A stretch of DNA of 64,000 nucleotides from Ruegeria aquimaris (GCF_025751555.1 NZ_JAOWLB010000004.1:124001-188000), one strand, 5' to 3'. Counted from the stretch's first letter, positions 34,344 through 46,340 are shown. Program-made: numbers and translations. Notes: generated by a model from the letters alone, not told the origin.

Positions 34344-36020
34344 TTAGAACAAGCCCTCGATCTGCCCTGCGTCATTCAGACGGATGGTTTCGGCGGCAGG
34401 CTTCCGGGGCAGACCCGGCATGGTCATGATCTCGCCGCAGACCACCACGATAAATCCGGCACCGGCGCTCAACCGAACCTCGCGCACCGGAACCGAGTGG
34501 CCGGTGGGCGCACCACGGCGGTTCGGATCGGTGGTGAAGCTGTACTGGGTCTTGGCCATGCAGACCGGCAGGTTGCCATATCCGGCCTCTTCCCATTCCT
34601 TCAGCTGACCGCGGATCTTCGAGTCCGCCAGAACTTCGTCGGCACGATAGATGCGCTTGGCGATGGTTTCGATCTTTTCGAACAGCGGCATTTCGTCGGG
34701 ATAGATCGGCGCGAAATGCGCGACACCAGAGTCGGCCAAGGCCACGACCTTGCGCGCCAGTTCTTCGGATCCTTCCGAGCCCAGTTCCCAATGCCGCGCC
34801 AGCACGGCCTCGACGCCATGCGCGCCGCAGTAATCCTTGACCGCCTGGATTTCGGCCTCGGTGTCGGTGACAAAGTGGTTGATTGCCACAACCACCGGCA
34901 CGCCAAAGGACTTCACGTTCTCGATATGACGGCCCAGGTTGGCACAACCCTTCTTGACCGCCGCAGTGTTCTCTGCGCCCAGATCGGCCTTGGCCACGCC
35001 GCCGTTCATCTTCATCGCCCGCACGGTGGCAACGATCACCACGGCCGAGGGGGCGATGCCCGCCTTGCGGCACTTGATGTTCATGAACTTCTCGGCCCCC
35101 AGGTCAGCACCAAAGCCCGCCTCGGTGACCACATAATCGGCAACCTTGAGCGCGGTCTTGGTCGCGATGACCGAGTTGCAGCCGTGGGCGATGTTGGCAA
35201 ACGGGCCGCCATGTACAAAGGCCGGGTTGTTTTCCAGTGTCTGCACCAGGTTCGGTTGCATCGCGTCTTTCAAGAGAACGGTCATCGCGCCTTCGGCCTT
35301 GATGTCGCGGCAATAGACCGGGGTCTTGTCGCGGCGATAGGCGACGATGATGTCACCCAGGCGCTTTTCAAGGTCTTTCAGGTCGTTCGCCAGACACAGG
35401 ATCGCCATCACTTCCGAGGCCACGGTGATGTCGAAACCGGCTTCGCGCGGGAAGCCGTTCGACACACCACCCAGCGAGCAGGTGATCTGGCGCAGCGCAC
35501 GGTCGTTCATGTCGACAACACGACGCCAGGCAACCCGGCGGGTGTCGATATCCTGCTCGTTGCCCCAGTAGATGTGGTTGTCGATCATCGCCGACAACAG
35601 CGAATGGGCGCTGGTGATGGCGTGGAAGTCGCCAGTGAAGTGCAGGTTCATCTCTTCCATCGGGACGATCTGCGCATAGCCGCCACCGGCGGCGCCGCCC
35701 TTCATGCCGAAGTTCGGCCCGAGCGAGGCTTCGCGGATACAGATCATCGCCTTTTTCCCGATGCGGTTCAGGCCATCGCCCAGACCCACGGTGGTGGTGG
35801 TCTTGCCCTCGCCCGCCGGGGTCGGGTTGATCGCGGTCACCAGGATCAGCTTGCCGTTCTCGCGGTCCTGGACCGAGTTGATGAAGTTCTGGCTGACCTT
35901 CGCCTTGTCATGGCCATAGGGCAGCAGATCCTCGCTGGCGATGCCCAGCTTTGCACCGATCTCCAGGATCGGTTTCTTGTTTGCCTCACGGGCGATTTCG
36001 ATGTCGGATTTGTAGGCCAT
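34344..36020 (-). CDS. fhs: formate-tetrahydrofolate ligase
   Basis: ATP-dependent enzyme joining formate to tetrahydrofolate, 558 aa. It starts [18 protein letters not shown] and has the P-loop [17 protein letters not shown], with family stretches [21 protein letters not shown] and [18 protein letters not shown]. With folD it feeds one-carbon units, important in roseobacters that degrade DMSP and methylated amines. ATG 36020 gives the family start. A 15-bp palindrome lies 105 bases upstream. Confidence 0.97.
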   Translation of the reverse strand: MAYKSDIEIAREANKKPILEIGAKLGIASEDLLPYGHDKAKVSQNFINSVQDRENGKLILVTAINPTPAGEGKTTTTVGLGDGLNRIGKKAMICIREASLGPNFGMKGGAAGGGYAQIVPMEEMNLHFTGDFHAITSAHSLLSAMIDNHIYWGNEQDIDTRRVAWRRVVDMNDRALRQITCSLGGVSNGFPREAGFDITVASEVMAILCLANDLKDLEKRLGDIIVAYRRDKTPVYCRDIKAEGAMTVLLKDAMQPNLVQTLENNPAFVHGGPFANIAHGCNSVIATKTALKVADYVVTEAGFGADLGAEKFMNIKCRKAGIAPSAVVIVATVRAMKMNGGVAKADLGAENTAAVKKGCANLGRHIENVKSFGVPVVVAINHFVTDTEAEIQAVKDYCGAHGVEAVLARHWELGSEGSEELARKVVALADSGVAHFAPIYPDEMPLFEKIETIAKRIYRADEVLADSKIRGQLKEWEEAGYGNLPVCMAKTQYSFTTDPNRRGAPTGHSVPVREVRLSAGAGFIVVVCGEIMTMPGLPRKPAAETIRLNDAGQIEGLF

Positions 36021-36124
36021 GGGTGCAATCCCTGCTTGGTGTCCCGGTATACCGGCGCGCACGCGCCGGGCTTGGGCACAGGATTAACGTCGCAAATCGC
36101 TCGGCATGATGTGGATTCCGACAT

Positions 36125-36139
36125 TTTCACGACGTGAAA
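36125..36139. promoter_or_regulatory. palindromic operator-like site upstream of fhs
   Basis: TTTCACGACGTGAAA, 7-bp arms around one base, in the 165-bp gap between the MOSC gene and fhs. Placement fits a repressor or activator site for fhs; the regulator is unknown. Confidence 0.45.
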
Positions 36140-36185
36140 CGTCGCGACCCGATTTCCCCGGACGCAGATCGGAAACTCCGGGTCG

Positions 36186-36761
36186 TCAAGGGCGCCAAGC
36201 GCGCTGTTCAGGGACAAACAGGGTCAATTGGTCGCCAACCGCCAGTTTCCCGGGCCTTTCGACCCAGGCGGTGACGCCGCGCCGCCCCTCTGCGGCAGGT
36301 TTGAAGGCGGCGCCATGTCCGGGTTCTTCGGCCTCGATCTCGCGTCCGGGCAAAACACAGGGCCGGTTTTCCATGTCGATGGTCAGGGTGGTTCCCGCGC
36401 CACTCTGCAAACGCGACGAAGGCGGCACATGGGTGAAGTCGGGAATGCCGCGGACCACGATCGAGGCGCCGAGCAAGGCCGGGTCGAGCCGGTCGAGTCC
36501 CATCTCAGCGGCAATCGCCGCCAATTCCTCGGCCGACAGGATAGTCAACTGGCGGACATTGCGGATCTCGGTGTCACGGTCATAGAGGTTGCGGACCCGC
36601 ACACAGGAAGGGCGAGTTGCGCCCTCGTGCCGTTCGCCGGGAATACCGGCGAAGCTCAGGTCCAGCGCAGCGACCGGTTCGGCGCGCAGAGAGCCACCCG
36701 CAGGCACGTGGCCCAGCCATTCCACCCGGCCGAGATGGCCACTCTTCTCCAAAACAGGCAC
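36186..36761 (-). CDS. MOSC-domain protein
   Basis: A 191-aa protein related to the C-terminal domain of molybdenum cofactor sulfurases. It has the IPGERHEGATRPS loop in place of the usual DRH(A/G) region and the conserved cysteine in ENRPCVLPGREIE. MOSC proteins bind or transfer sulfur and detoxify N-hydroxylated compounds. It lies between ftsH and fhs without clear operon partners. Confidence 0.8.
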   Translation of the reverse strand: MPVLEKSGHLGRVEWLGHVPAGGSLRAEPVAALDLSFAGIPGERHEGATRPSCVRVRNLYDRDTEIRNVRQLTILSAEELAAIAAEMGLDRLDPALLGASIVVRGIPDFTHVPPSSRLQSGAGTTLTIDMENRPCVLPGREIEAEEPGHGAAFKPAAEGRRGVTAWVERPGKLAVGDQLTLFVPEQRAWRP

Positions 36762-36831
36762 CCAGTCCCTCCATCATCCGCATGCTCGGCAACCCTAGCG
36801 GTATCGCGGCGATCGACCAGCCCAAACGACA

Positions 36832-36856
36832 AAGGCCCGGACATACGCCGGGCCTT
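36832..36856 (-). terminator. rho-independent terminator after ftsH
   Basis: Perfect 9-bp stem AAGGCCCGG / CCGGGCCTT with a 7-base loop, 19 bases past the ftsH stop. On the minus strand it continues CCTTTGTCGTTT, a weak T-tract. Confidence 0.72.
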
Positions 36857-36874
36857 GTGTTGTTCTATTCTCGC

Positions 36875-38794
<1,920 letters not shown>

Positions 38795-38842
38795 TCTCCC
38801 AAAACTTTCCGGCCGTACGGAGGTACAGCCAGCTTGAACCTT

Positions 38843-38870
38843 AAAATAGAGATGATCGGGCGAGGTTCAA
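38843..38870 (-). promoter_or_regulatory. candidate ftsH promoter within an inverted repeat
   Basis: On the minus strand TTGAAC (38870-38865) and TATTTT (38848-38843) are 16 bases apart, giving a plausible sigma-70 promoter about 40 bases before the ftsH start. The arms GGTTCAA (38864-38870) and TTGAACC (38834-38840) form a 7-bp inverted repeat around it. Confidence 0.42.
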
Positions 38871-40126
38871 TGCGATAAAAGGGAAGCATAGAAGTCTTCT
38901 TCCCCACTCTCCAACCGCGCCGACCATCCCCTTGATTCTCCGGCCAAGGGTGCGGCGATCAGGCTTTCGCCCTGCCAGATGGCCGGTGTCGCCTGCAATG
39001 ACGCATGCGGACGGCCGGTATCGCGCCAGTTCGGACATTGCTCCAGGCCTTGGGGGCCCAGCGGGCGGATCTCGGCCTCGGGCAGCACTGCCCCGGACAA
39101 TACCCAACGGCCATCCCAAAGCTCGCCCATCTGAGCCCGCATATCTTCGACCGCCTTGTATTCGCGGCAAATCCGCGCCTGTCTGCCCTGGTTCAGGATC
39201 AGGCACCCGCCCAATTGAGCCGAGCGTTCGTGGCGCAGCGCGCTCATGGCCTCGGCCACCGCGACCCGACGTGGCGGGTAGCGACCGCCACCGATCCAGC
39301 ACACGACGTGCAGCAGCAAACGGCGTGCGATCTCTTCCGGCAAGGTGCGAAAGCCACGCAAATCCAGCAGCACGTCGCCAGCGTCGATCAGGGCGAGGTC
39401 TTTGGCAGCAAGAAACGTGTACCAATCCAACGCCTCGCGCGCGCGCGACATATTTCCGGCGACTTCTGTGAGGACCCGCGCATCCAGACCAAGCGGGCGC
39501 AACGAATCGAGGACCTTGCGAACGCGAATCCGTTCGTACCGGGTGTCGGCGTTAGACGGGTCTTCGAACCAGGCCAGGTTCTCAGACCTCAGATAGGACC
39601 GAAGGGCCTCGCGCGTAACCCCGAGCAGCGGCCGGACCAGTACCACGCCATCCTGCATCCGTCGGCTTGGCATGGCCGCAAGCCCGGAAACCCCTGCTGC
39701 GCGACCGAGCCGCATCAACAACGTCTCGGCCTGATCGTCCGCTGTATGGGCCAGCGCAAGCGTCACGATCTGGTGGCGATGTGCCCATTCAGTCAACAAG
39801 GCATACCGCGCCCTGCGCGCGTGATCTTGCAGGTTGCCGTTTCCGTCCCAGCCCCGCCAGTTCAGCGTCTCGTGGGAAACCCCCAGGTCGGCCGCCAGCC
39901 GCGCCACCCATTGCGCCTCATCGGCGGCCTCCGGGCGCAGGCCATGATCAACCGTCGCAGCGAACAGCTCGACATCCTCGTTCGCAAAACACTGGCTGGC
40001 CAGATGTAACAGGGCCACGGAATCGCCGCCGCCGGATACGGCAATGCCCAGCCGTTTTGGCGGCTGGGCAGGAAACTGTGCCCTAAGGACTGACAGAAGC
40101 TCTGCTGAGGTATTCGTCAAGAGCAC
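38867..40126 (-). CDS. tilS: tRNA(Ile)-lysidine synthase
   Basis: Modifies C34 of the AUA-reading isoleucine tRNA to lysidine. The 419-aa protein has the PP-loop GIAVSGGGDSVALLHLA near residue 30, then the TilS-type motifs VDHGLRPEAADEA, RRARYALL and LALAHTADDQAETLLMRLGR. The start is GTG at 40126, overlapping the cpoB stop by 10 bases. Coupling of cell-envelope, tilS and ftsH genes recurs in many bacteria. Confidence 0.95.
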   Translation of the reverse strand: MLLTNTSAELLSVLRAQFPAQPPKRLGIAVSGGGDSVALLHLASQCFANEDVELFAATVDHGLRPEAADEAQWVARLAADLGVSHETLNWRGWDGNGNLQDHARRARYALLTEWAHRHQIVTLALAHTADDQAETLLMRLGRAAGVSGLAAMPSRRMQDGVVLVRPLLGVTREALRSYLRSENLAWFEDPSNADTRYERIRVRKVLDSLRPLGLDARVLTEVAGNMSRAREALDWYTFLAAKDLALIDAGDVLLDLRGFRTLPEEIARRLLLHVVCWIGGGRYPPRRVAVAEAMSALRHERSAQLGGCLILNQGRQARICREYKAVEDMRAQMGELWDGRWVLSGAVLPEAEIRPLGPQGLEQCPNWRDTGRPHASLQATPAIWQGESLIAAPLAGESRGWSARLESGEEDFYASLLSH

Positions 40127-40932
40127 CCCAGAGAAGACATTTCGCGTCCCGCGTCCGCGACCGCCGCCGCGTTCGGGAAACGCACGGACACCTCGCCCAA
40201 GGTGACACAGGCCTGGCTGGTCTGGCCGAGCTTGCCCAGCGAGGCGCCGAGCTTGTACAGCGCTTCGGCGGCGACGGGTCCGGTGCTGTCACCGCTGAAA
40301 CTGGCGAGATATGCCCGCGCGGCCTCACGGGTATCGCCCATAGCTTCAAGCGCCTTGCCGCGCATCAGACTCGCCTCTGCCGCCAGCGGGCTGCCGGGAT
40401 AGGATTGGTCGAACGTGGCAAGAAGATCAGACGCGGTGCGATAATCCCCCGCCTCGAACGCCTGTTTCGCCGCCTCGAACTCGGCCTGTTCGCCCACGGC
40501 GAACTCGGTCTGAGGTTGCGGCGCGGCAGGTGCCGGGGCCGCAACCGACGGTGCGGCCCCCCCCAGGGTCGATGTTTCCGACAGCTTCCCGATATCGCAG
40601 TTTGCTTCAAGCTCGCACAACCGGAACTCAAGATCACCGACCCTGTTGGTGCCGTCGGACACGATGCGGTCGATTCGCGCGTTGAGCTGCTCGGTCAGAC
40701 CGGTCAGGCGTTGCAACTCCACCTCGATCGCATCCACGCGTTCCAAGACCGTGTTTCCGGACAGGTTGGGCGACGGCGCGCCGGTCGTCGAGAACTCACG
40801 TTTCAGCCGCTGAATTTCGACATGCAGAACGGTCAGTTCCTGGCGGATATCCGCCAGTGTCTGCTGTTCCTGTGCCGGGGCCTGTCCCGTCAGAACAATC
40901 GAGAGCCCGAGTGCCAACGCCGCCAGTCTCAT
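40117..40932 (-). CDS. cpoB: Tol-Pal associated protein CpoB (YbgF)
   Basis: Periplasmic coordinator of Tol-Pal and peptidoglycan synthesis. The 271-aa precursor has a signal peptide (ending APAQ), a coiled-coil trimerisation stretch (about 25-110), a Pro/Ala linker, and a TPR domain (about 150-265: AKQAFEAGDYRTASDLLATFDQSYPGSPLAAEASLMRGKALEAMGDT). It is the last Tol-Pal gene before tilS, and lies 4 bases from pal. Confidence 0.93.
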   Translation of the reverse strand: MRLAALALGLSIVLTGQAPAQEQQTLADIRQELTVLHVEIQRLKREFSTTGAPSPNLSGNTVLERVDAIEVELQRLTGLTEQLNARIDRIVSDGTNRVGDLEFRLCELEANCDIGKLSETSTLGGAAPSVAAPAPAAPQPQTEFAVGEQAEFEAAKQAFEAGDYRTASDLLATFDQSYPGSPLAAEASLMRGKALEAMGDTREAARAYLASFSGDSTGPVAAEALYKLGASLGKLGQTSQACVTLGEVSVRFPNAAAVADAGREMSSLGCS

Positions 40933-40936
40933 TGGG

Positions 40937-41443
40937 TCACCCCGTCAATCCGGCCGTCAGAACCGTCACCGCGCGGCGGTTCTTGGCATAACAGCCCTCG
41001 TCGCTGCAAATCTCGATCGGGCGTTCCTTGCCATAACTGACGGTTTTCAGTCGCGACCCGGCGACCCCGCGCGAAACCAGGAACTCGCGCGCGGCATTGG
41101 CCCGGCGCGCGCCCAGAGCGAGGTTATACTCTCGCGTACCCTGCTCGTCGGCATGGCCTTCGATCGTGGCGGTGTAGTCCGTGTTGGTCAGTAGCCATTG
41201 CGCCTGTGCCGACAGAATCGATTGCGCCTCGTCGCTCAGGGTGGACTGGTCCACCGCAAACAAGACCCGGTCGCCGATGGCCTGCTGGAAATAGGCAGGC
41301 GAGGTCGGGTCACTGGCCAGACCAGTTCCACCGACACCGTTGTTCAGATTGACAGCATCGTCACCGCCGAGGCTGTCAGGGTTGGTGCATGCCGCCAAGG
41401 CCACCAGGGCGGCTGCGGCTGCGATCTTGCTCAATACGTTCAT
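40937..41443 (-). CDS. pal: peptidoglycan-associated lipoprotein Pal
   Basis: A 168-aa outer-membrane lipoprotein with lipobox LAAC (about residue 18) and an OmpA-type domain: VLFAVDQSTLSDEAQSIL, GHADEQGTREYNLALGARRANAAREFL, and YGKERPIEICSDEGCYAKNRRAV. It links the outer membrane to the cell wall. ATG 41443 is chosen because it puts a normal lipoprotein signal peptide first; longer in-frame starts overlap tolB. Confidence 0.95.
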   Translation of the reverse strand: MNVLSKIAAAAALVALAACTNPDSLGGDDAVNLNNGVGGTGLASDPTSPAYFQQAIGDRVLFAVDQSTLSDEAQSILSAQAQWLLTNTDYTATIEGHADEQGTREYNLALGARRANAAREFLVSRGVAGSRLKTVSYGKERPIEICSDEGCYAKNRRAVTVLTAGLTG

Positions 41444-41534
41444 TCCAAGTGCCTCATGTGTCCTTGTTGTTAAGGCTTTCATACCACAGCCCCTGCCCCA
41501 TGTGAACGCGGGTACAGGTGGGGAAAACCGGGTG

Positions 41535-42854
41535 TTACTGCAATAGCGGCGACCAGGTCGGATCACTGCCGCCGTCCGGGGTCCGGACCGGGCGCAGGTT
41601 GCGGCCCGAGATGTCCACCGAATAGAGCGAAGCGCGCCCGTCCGCGCCTTGCGTTTCGCGGGTGAACATGATGACGCGCCCGTTTGGCGACCAGGTCGGC
41701 CCCTCGTCCAGGAAGGACGCGGTCAACAGGCGTTCTTCGCTGCCGTCGGTCCGCATGACACCGATGTGGAACCGCCCCTTGTTTTGTTTGGTAAAGGCGA
41801 TCAGATCGCCGCGCGGCGACCAGACCGGAGTGCCGTAGCGGCCCTGACCAAAGCTGATCCGCTGCGCCTCGCCGCCCGATGCGGCCATGATGTAGAGCTG
41901 CGGCGTGCCCGAGCGGTCGCTTTCGAACACGATACGGCTACCGTCGGGGGAATAGCTGGGCGCGGTCTCGATCGACGGCGCGCTGGTCAGGCGCGCGCTC
42001 TGCCCGCTGGCGATGTTCATGGTGTAAAGGTCGGTATTGCCGCCCTGCGCCAGCGAAAACAGCACCGTCTGACCGTCGGGCGAAAAGCGCGGCGCAAAGC
42101 TCATGGTGCCTTCCTGGCTTTGCAGTACCCTTTGCTCGACCCGCCCCACATCCAGAATATGGATGCGCGGGAAGCCCCCCTGATAGCTGGTGTAGAGCAC
42201 CCGGTCCCCAGTCGGAGAAAAGCGCGGCGCCAGCACGATAGAGGTGCTGTCGGTCAGGTACTGCACATTCGCGCCGTCGTAGTCCATGATTGCCAGCCGC
42301 TTGCGTCGCTGATCCTTGGGGCCGCTTTCAGACACGAACACGACGCGGCTGTCGAAATAGCCACCCTCGCCGGTAATCCGGCTATAGACCGCATCGGCCA
42401 CCTTGTGCGCCATCCGGCGCCATCCGTCGGTGGTACCCGCAAATTGCAGCCCACTGCCCAGTTCCGTTCCCGCGAACACGTCCCACAGCCGGAACCGAAC
42501 CGTCAACCGATCGCCCGACAGGCTGACACTGCCGGTGACCAATGCCTGAGCGTTGATCGCCTTCCAGTCGGCAAACTGGACCGGCGCATCAAAACTGGTG
42601 ACCTGGCTGATATAGGCGCTCGACGGGATCTCCCGGAACAATCCGCTGCCGGTCAGGTCCGCCGCCACGACCTGGGCGATCTGGGTGGCGTATTCGGTCG
42701 CTGCGACACCGTCAGGCACAAAGTTGGGCACTGCCAACGGCAAGGGTTCGATGATCCCCTCGTCGATTGTGATCCTGAGCGGCTGGTTCTGCGCCTGCGC
42801 CGGCGCGGCAAGCAGTGTGGCGCCGACAAGCAGGCTGGTCAGAAATCTCATCAT
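41535..42854 (-). CDS. tolB: Tol-Pal translocation protein TolB
   Basis: Periplasmic beta-propeller protein, 439 aa, with signal peptide (ending AQAQ), a N-terminal domain (about 25-165), and repeated WD40-like PD40 blades such as [42 protein letters not shown] and [13 protein letters not shown]. It binds Pal and TolA. Its start overlaps the tolA stop by 4 bases. Confidence 0.96.
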   Translation of the reverse strand: MMRFLTSLLVGATLLAAPAQAQNQPLRITIDEGIIEPLPLAVPNFVPDGVAATEYATQIAQVVAADLTGSGLFREIPSSAYISQVTSFDAPVQFADWKAINAQALVTGSVSLSGDRLTVRFRLWDVFAGTELGSGLQFAGTTDGWRRMAHKVADAVYSRITGEGGYFDSRVVFVSESGPKDQRRKRLAIMDYDGANVQYLTDSTSIVLAPRFSPTGDRVLYTSYQGGFPRIHILDVGRVEQRVLQSQEGTMSFAPRFSPDGQTVLFSLAQGGNTDLYTMNIASGQSARLTSAPSIETAPSYSPDGSRIVFESDRSGTPQLYIMAASGGEAQRISFGQGRYGTPVWSPRGDLIAFTKQNKGRFHIGVMRTDGSEERLLTASFLDEGPTWSPNGRVIMFTRETQGADGRASLYSVDISGRNLRPVRTPDGGSDPTWSPLLQ

Positions 42855-44017
42855 TTGATCCGCATCCTCTCGGGATTGAATGTCATTTCGATATCGCGCC
42901 AGTGATCGTATTTTTCACTGGGAAGTTTATAGCCTTTGGCCCCGCAACGGATGATAGCACGCCGGGCGGCCTCATACGCCTGTTTCGCCGCACCTGACGA
43001 TCCGCCCGAGCTTTCGATCATCCGGATCGTCCCGGTATCCGGCGTTCCATCGGCGTTCATGCGCACCGACACCACAACAGTAGTGTTCAGCGCCTCGGTG
43101 GAAAGCGACCCGACGTTCCAGCACTCGGACACCGCCACGCGCAGCGCGTCTTTTTCGCCGCTGGTCAGCGGCGGCCCGCTCGGCGCCGGTGCCGCTGCCG
43201 GTTCGGAGGCCTCGGCCAATGCTTCGGCCAGCGCCGCGTTCACCGCGGCGTTCGGGGTGGCGGCGGGTTTCTCCGTCGGTTTTTCCGTGGGCTTTGCCGC
43301 CGGTTTGGCTTCGGGCGTCGCTGCGGGCTTGGTGTCCGGCTTCGCCGCCGCCGTCTGGGTGGGCTGCGGCCGCGTCTTGGGGCGCGGCGAACGCGATGGC
43401 GCGACCTCGACGGTGGGTTCCGCCTCGGGCGTGATCCGATCGGTTGCTTCCTCGGGCGCGGTGGCCTGCTGTTCCGGCTGGGGCGCTTCGGCCCCCTGCT
43501 CGGCGCTGACCGGCGGGGTCTCCACCGGATCGGGCCGCGCATCAGGCGGTGGCGGCGCCACCGGCTCGGGGGCCACACGCTCGACCGGGCGCGGTTTGGG
43601 CCGCTTGCCCGGCGGCTCGGGCAGCAGAACCGTTTCCGGCTCCGGTTGCTCAAGGCTGGGGGCCTCGGCGGGTTGTGCCGGTTCCGGCGTGGGAGCAACT
43701 GCCTCAGGGGCCGGTTCGGGCTCGGGCGCGGGGACCGACACGGGTTCAGGCCGGGTTTCCACCGGCTCGGGCTGTTGTGCCGGTTCGACAGGTGCGGCTT
43801 GTTCTACCGGGGCCTCGGGTTGGGCGGGTTCCGCCGGGTTCTGGATGATCTCAGGCGCCTCGCGCGGTGCGCTGAGCGCGGCGAATTCCTCGGCCGAGAT
43901 CACCGAGACTTCCTGAATTTCAAAGGGTAACGGTTCCGAGCGGAAGGCACCGCCCAGAAAGGCCCATGCAACCAGAGTGACATGGGCGATACCAGAGATC
44001 TTGGTGCCGGTCTGCAA
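42851..44017 (-). CDS. tolA: TolA-like energy-transducing protein
   Basis: A 388-aa inner-membrane protein: one N-terminal helix (about 9-25), a very long Pro/Glu/Ala-rich periplasmic stretch (about 50-290) instead of the Ala/Lys helix of E. coli TolA, and a TonB/TolA C-terminal domain (about 295-388, [17 protein letters not shown]...[13 protein letters not shown]). The only usable start is TTG at 44017: the tolR stop is in the same frame just before it and no ATG follows until the domain. It lies between tolR and tolB, which fixes the name. Confidence 0.9.
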   Translation of the reverse strand: MQTGTKISGIAHVTLVAWAFLGGAFRSEPLPFEIQEVSVISAEEFAALSAPREAPEIIQNPAEPAQPEAPVEQAAPVEPAQQPEPVETRPEPVSVPAPEPEPAPEAVAPTPEPAQPAEAPSLEQPEPETVLLPEPPGKRPKPRPVERVAPEPVAPPPPDARPDPVETPPVSAEQGAEAPQPEQQATAPEEATDRITPEAEPTVEVAPSRSPRPKTRPQPTQTAAAKPDTKPAATPEAKPAAKPTEKPTEKPAATPNAAVNAALAEALAEASEPAAAPAPSGPPLTSGEKDALRVAVSECWNVGSLSTEALNTTVVVSVRMNADGTPDTGTIRMIESSGGSSGAAKQAYEAARRAIIRCGAKGYKLPSEKYDHWRDIEMTFNPERMRIK

Positions 44018-44026
44018 CCCGCTGCC

Positions 44027-44503
44027 TCACTCTCCGCTGCCGTCAAGGCGGGGGCCGCCGGTATCTGTGACAAGCCCCACATTGGAAAATCCACCCGCGT
44101 TCAATGCGCCCATCACCTGCATGACCTGAGCATAGGGAATGTTCCCATCCGCCCGCAGGTAGACCCGGTCGCTGGTGCGCTCGGCCGCAATCGCGCGCAG
44201 GCGGGCAATGAATTCTTCCCGTGCCACCGGCGTGGTCTGGATCTGTACCTCGCCCCCGACGGTGATGGTTACGGTCAACGGTTCCTCGTCATCCGAGGGC
44301 AGCGCCCCGGCGGCGGTCTTGGGCAGCTCCACAGGCACCCCCACCGTCATCAACGGTGCTGCCACCATGAAGATGATCAGCAACACCAGCATGACGTCCA
44401 CAAAGGGCGTCACGTTGATCTCGGACATCGGCCGGGCCCGGCCACGCCGCCGTCCGCGGCGGCGCCCTCCGCCCGCATCCGATTGTTGAACCGCGGCACC
44501 CAT
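44027..44503 (-). CDS. tolR: Tol-Pal motor protein TolR
   Basis: ExbD/TolR family protein, 158 aa. A basic Arg-rich N-terminus (RRGRRRGRARPM) leads into the single membrane helix EINVTPFVDVMLVLLIIFMVAAPLM, which carries the proton-path Asp, followed by the periplasmic domain. It forms the motor with TolQ, 3 bases upstream. Confidence 0.95.
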   Translation of the reverse strand: MGAAVQQSDAGGGRRRGRRRGRARPMSEINVTPFVDVMLVLLIIFMVAAPLMTVGVPVELPKTAAGALPSDDEEPLTVTITVGGEVQIQTTPVAREEFIARLRAIAAERTSDRVYLRADGNIPYAQVMQVMGALNAGGFSNVGLVTDTGGPRLDGSGE

Positions 44504-44506
44504 GGC

Positions 44507-45214
44507 TCAGCTGTCCAGCTGGCGTGAAAGGATGGTGGCGAACTCGTCGGCAAACGCCTCGTAACCTGCAAGGATCCTGTCGCTGTCCGAACTGAGCTTG
44601 TTGTAGAAGATCACCGCTGGAATTGCGGCCAACAGGCCCAGCCCCGTCGCCAGCAGAGCCTCGGCAATACCGGGGGCCACAACGGCAAGGTTGGTGTTCT
44701 GCTGTTCGGCGATCTGGATAAAGGCATGCATGATACCCCAGACCGTACCGAAAAGACCGACGAATGGTGCGGTGGACCCGACGGTCGCCAGCACCGGCAA
44801 GCCGCGCTGAAGCTCCTCGGCCTCCTTGGCGATGGCCACATCCATCGACCGGTCGATACGCGATTGCGCCCCGGCGATCAGCCCACCGTCGTTGCGGTGC
44901 GAGCGCCGCCATTCGATCATGCCTGCGGCAAATATCTTCTCCGAGCGTCCCGAAGGCTGCGTGCCGATCTGTTCAAAGAGCTCGTCCAGAGGCTCTCCTG
45001 ACCAAAAGGCGCGATCAAACCTGTCCGCCTCGCGCCGCGCGGCGCGGTAAGAGATGTGTTTCTGGATGATGATCGACCAGGCCCAGAACGAACTGACCAT
45101 CAGCAACAACATGACCAGCTTGACGGTAAGTGTCGCGCGGGCAAAAAGACCCCACATCGAGAAATCGATTTCCTGCGCCAGCGCCAGGGCTTCCGTTTCC
45201 ATGAACCTGCTCAT
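44507..45214 (-). CDS. tolQ: Tol-Pal motor protein TolQ
   Basis: MotA/TolQ/ExbB channel protein, 235 aa, with three membrane helices (about 22-44, 136-160, 172-196). The conserved VGSTAPFVGLFGTVWGIMHAF and AIPAVIFYNKL motifs are present. It converts proton flow into movement of TolA. It is 95 bases after ybgC, the first gene of the Tol group. Confidence 0.95.
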   Translation of the reverse strand: MSRFMETEALALAQEIDFSMWGLFARATLTVKLVMLLLMVSSFWAWSIIIQKHISYRAARREADRFDRAFWSGEPLDELFEQIGTQPSGRSEKIFAAGMIEWRRSHRNDGGLIAGAQSRIDRSMDVAIAKEAEELQRGLPVLATVGSTAPFVGLFGTVWGIMHAFIQIAEQQNTNLAVVAPGIAEALLATGLGLLAAIPAVIFYNKLSSDSDRILAGYEAFADEFATILSRQLDS

Positions 45215-45309
45215 TTCTGCCGTTCGGCCGCTTTTTTGGCCTTGTTTCGCGGCAGGCTATAGCAGATTCTTTGCGATTTCCAACAGAACAGATGCGGTGC
45301 CGCAAAATG

Positions 45310-45693
45310 TTACATCAATGCGCGAATCTCCGCCGGGAGCCGCACCGGGCGACCTTCGGCATTCATGCAGACGGCAGTCACGGTGGCACGGAAAACCTCG
45401 GTCTCGCCGCGCCGCACCAGTTGCGACATGGTCAGCCGCGCGCCTGACAGCGACACGACATCGGTCTCGATCACCAACTCGTCCTCAAACTTCGCAGGCG
45501 CCAGATAGTCTGCCTCGATCCGGCGCACCACCCAGACCAGACCAGCATCGCGCATGGCATTCTGGTCGTTGCCCAGCTTGCGCACCCAATCCGACCGTGC
45601 CCGCTCGATATAGCGCAGGTAATTGGCGTGATAGACGATGCCCCCCATGTCGGTGTCTTCGTAATAGACCCTGACATGATACACATGGCTCAT
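45310..45693 (-). CDS. ybgC: acyl-CoA thioesterase YbgC
   Basis: Hot-dog-fold thioesterase, 127 aa, with the active-site Asp in YYEDTDMGGIVYHANYLRYIERAR. It is commonly the first gene of tol-pal operons and acts on short acyl-CoAs or acyl-ACP in phospholipid metabolism. The stop of the gene before it overlaps its start by 4 bases. Confidence 0.93.
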   Translation of the reverse strand: MSHVYHVRVYYEDTDMGGIVYHANYLRYIERARSDWVRKLGNDQNAMRDAGLVWVVRRIEADYLAPAKFEDELVIETDVVSLSGARLTMSQLVRRGETEVFRATVTAVCMNAEGRPVRLPAEIRALM

Positions 45694-46313
45694 TGCGCGC
45701 GCTCCATGCGGGCAAACAGGCGAAGCGCATGGGAAGCGTCCCGCGCCGCCCCCGGCAGGACCGGATCATAGGCAGCCCGGATCAAACCGGCAATCTCAGG
45801 TCTGAGGATCGTTGCGTCACCCGCCAGCGCGAGCGGGGATTGGGTGGAAAATGCCTGTTCCGACCACAAAAGCATCACCTGCACCACCTGGGTCAGCGCG
45901 AGGGTCTCCGCCGGTTGGTCCGACATCTCGGCATCCATCCGCAAGAAGACAAACGCCGCCTTGATCGTCCCGTCCTTGTCAAAGCGGAACGCCCGGTACT
46001 GGTTCGCGCCCGCCGCGATCAGCTTTTCGACCAACGGTCCCAGATCGGGAATCAGCCGGTCCAGATCGGGGACGGCCAGCAGTTCCTCCCAGTCGCGGAA
46101 GAAGAAGACCATGCAGTTGGCGCCAAGCTCGGGATCGGTTTCGGCCATCTTGTGCCCCGCAACCGCGACAACCGCTTCGAACGCGCCCTTGACCACCGAC
46201 AGGGTCCGGTCCTCGACACCGAACACGATGGGCACGATCGGACGCCCCCAGCGCGCAAACAGGAAGGTACCGTCAGAGCGGGTGAAATGTCGTGTGATCT
46301 CGGTATGGTCCAT
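45690..46313 (-). CDS. conserved protein of unknown function upstream of ybgC
   Basis: A 207-aa soluble protein with no signal peptide, membrane helix or motif that I recognise. It begins MDHTEITRHFTRSDGTFLFARWGRPIVPIVFGVEDRTL and has mixed helix and strand character with a charged C-terminus. It overlaps the ybgC start by 4 bases, so it is translated with the Tol-Pal genes. I have the impression it is conserved in Rhodobacteraceae, but cannot name a family. Confidence 0.75.
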   Translation of the reverse strand: MDHTEITRHFTRSDGTFLFARWGRPIVPIVFGVEDRTLSVVKGAFEAVVAVAGHKMAETDPELGANCMVFFFRDWEELLAVPDLDRLIPDLGPLVEKLIAAGANQYRAFRFDKDGTIKAAFVFLRMDAEMSDQPAETLALTQVVQVMLLWSEQAFSTQSPLALAGDATILRPEIAGLIRAAYDPVLPGAARDASHALRLFARMERAQ

Positions 46314-46340
46314 GTGCCCCGCCTACCCGATCCATCCGGG

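Noticed and set aside
34272-36137. 621-codon open frame on the plus strand opposite fhs
   Set aside because: Shadow of the well-conserved fhs gene; no protein-like features.
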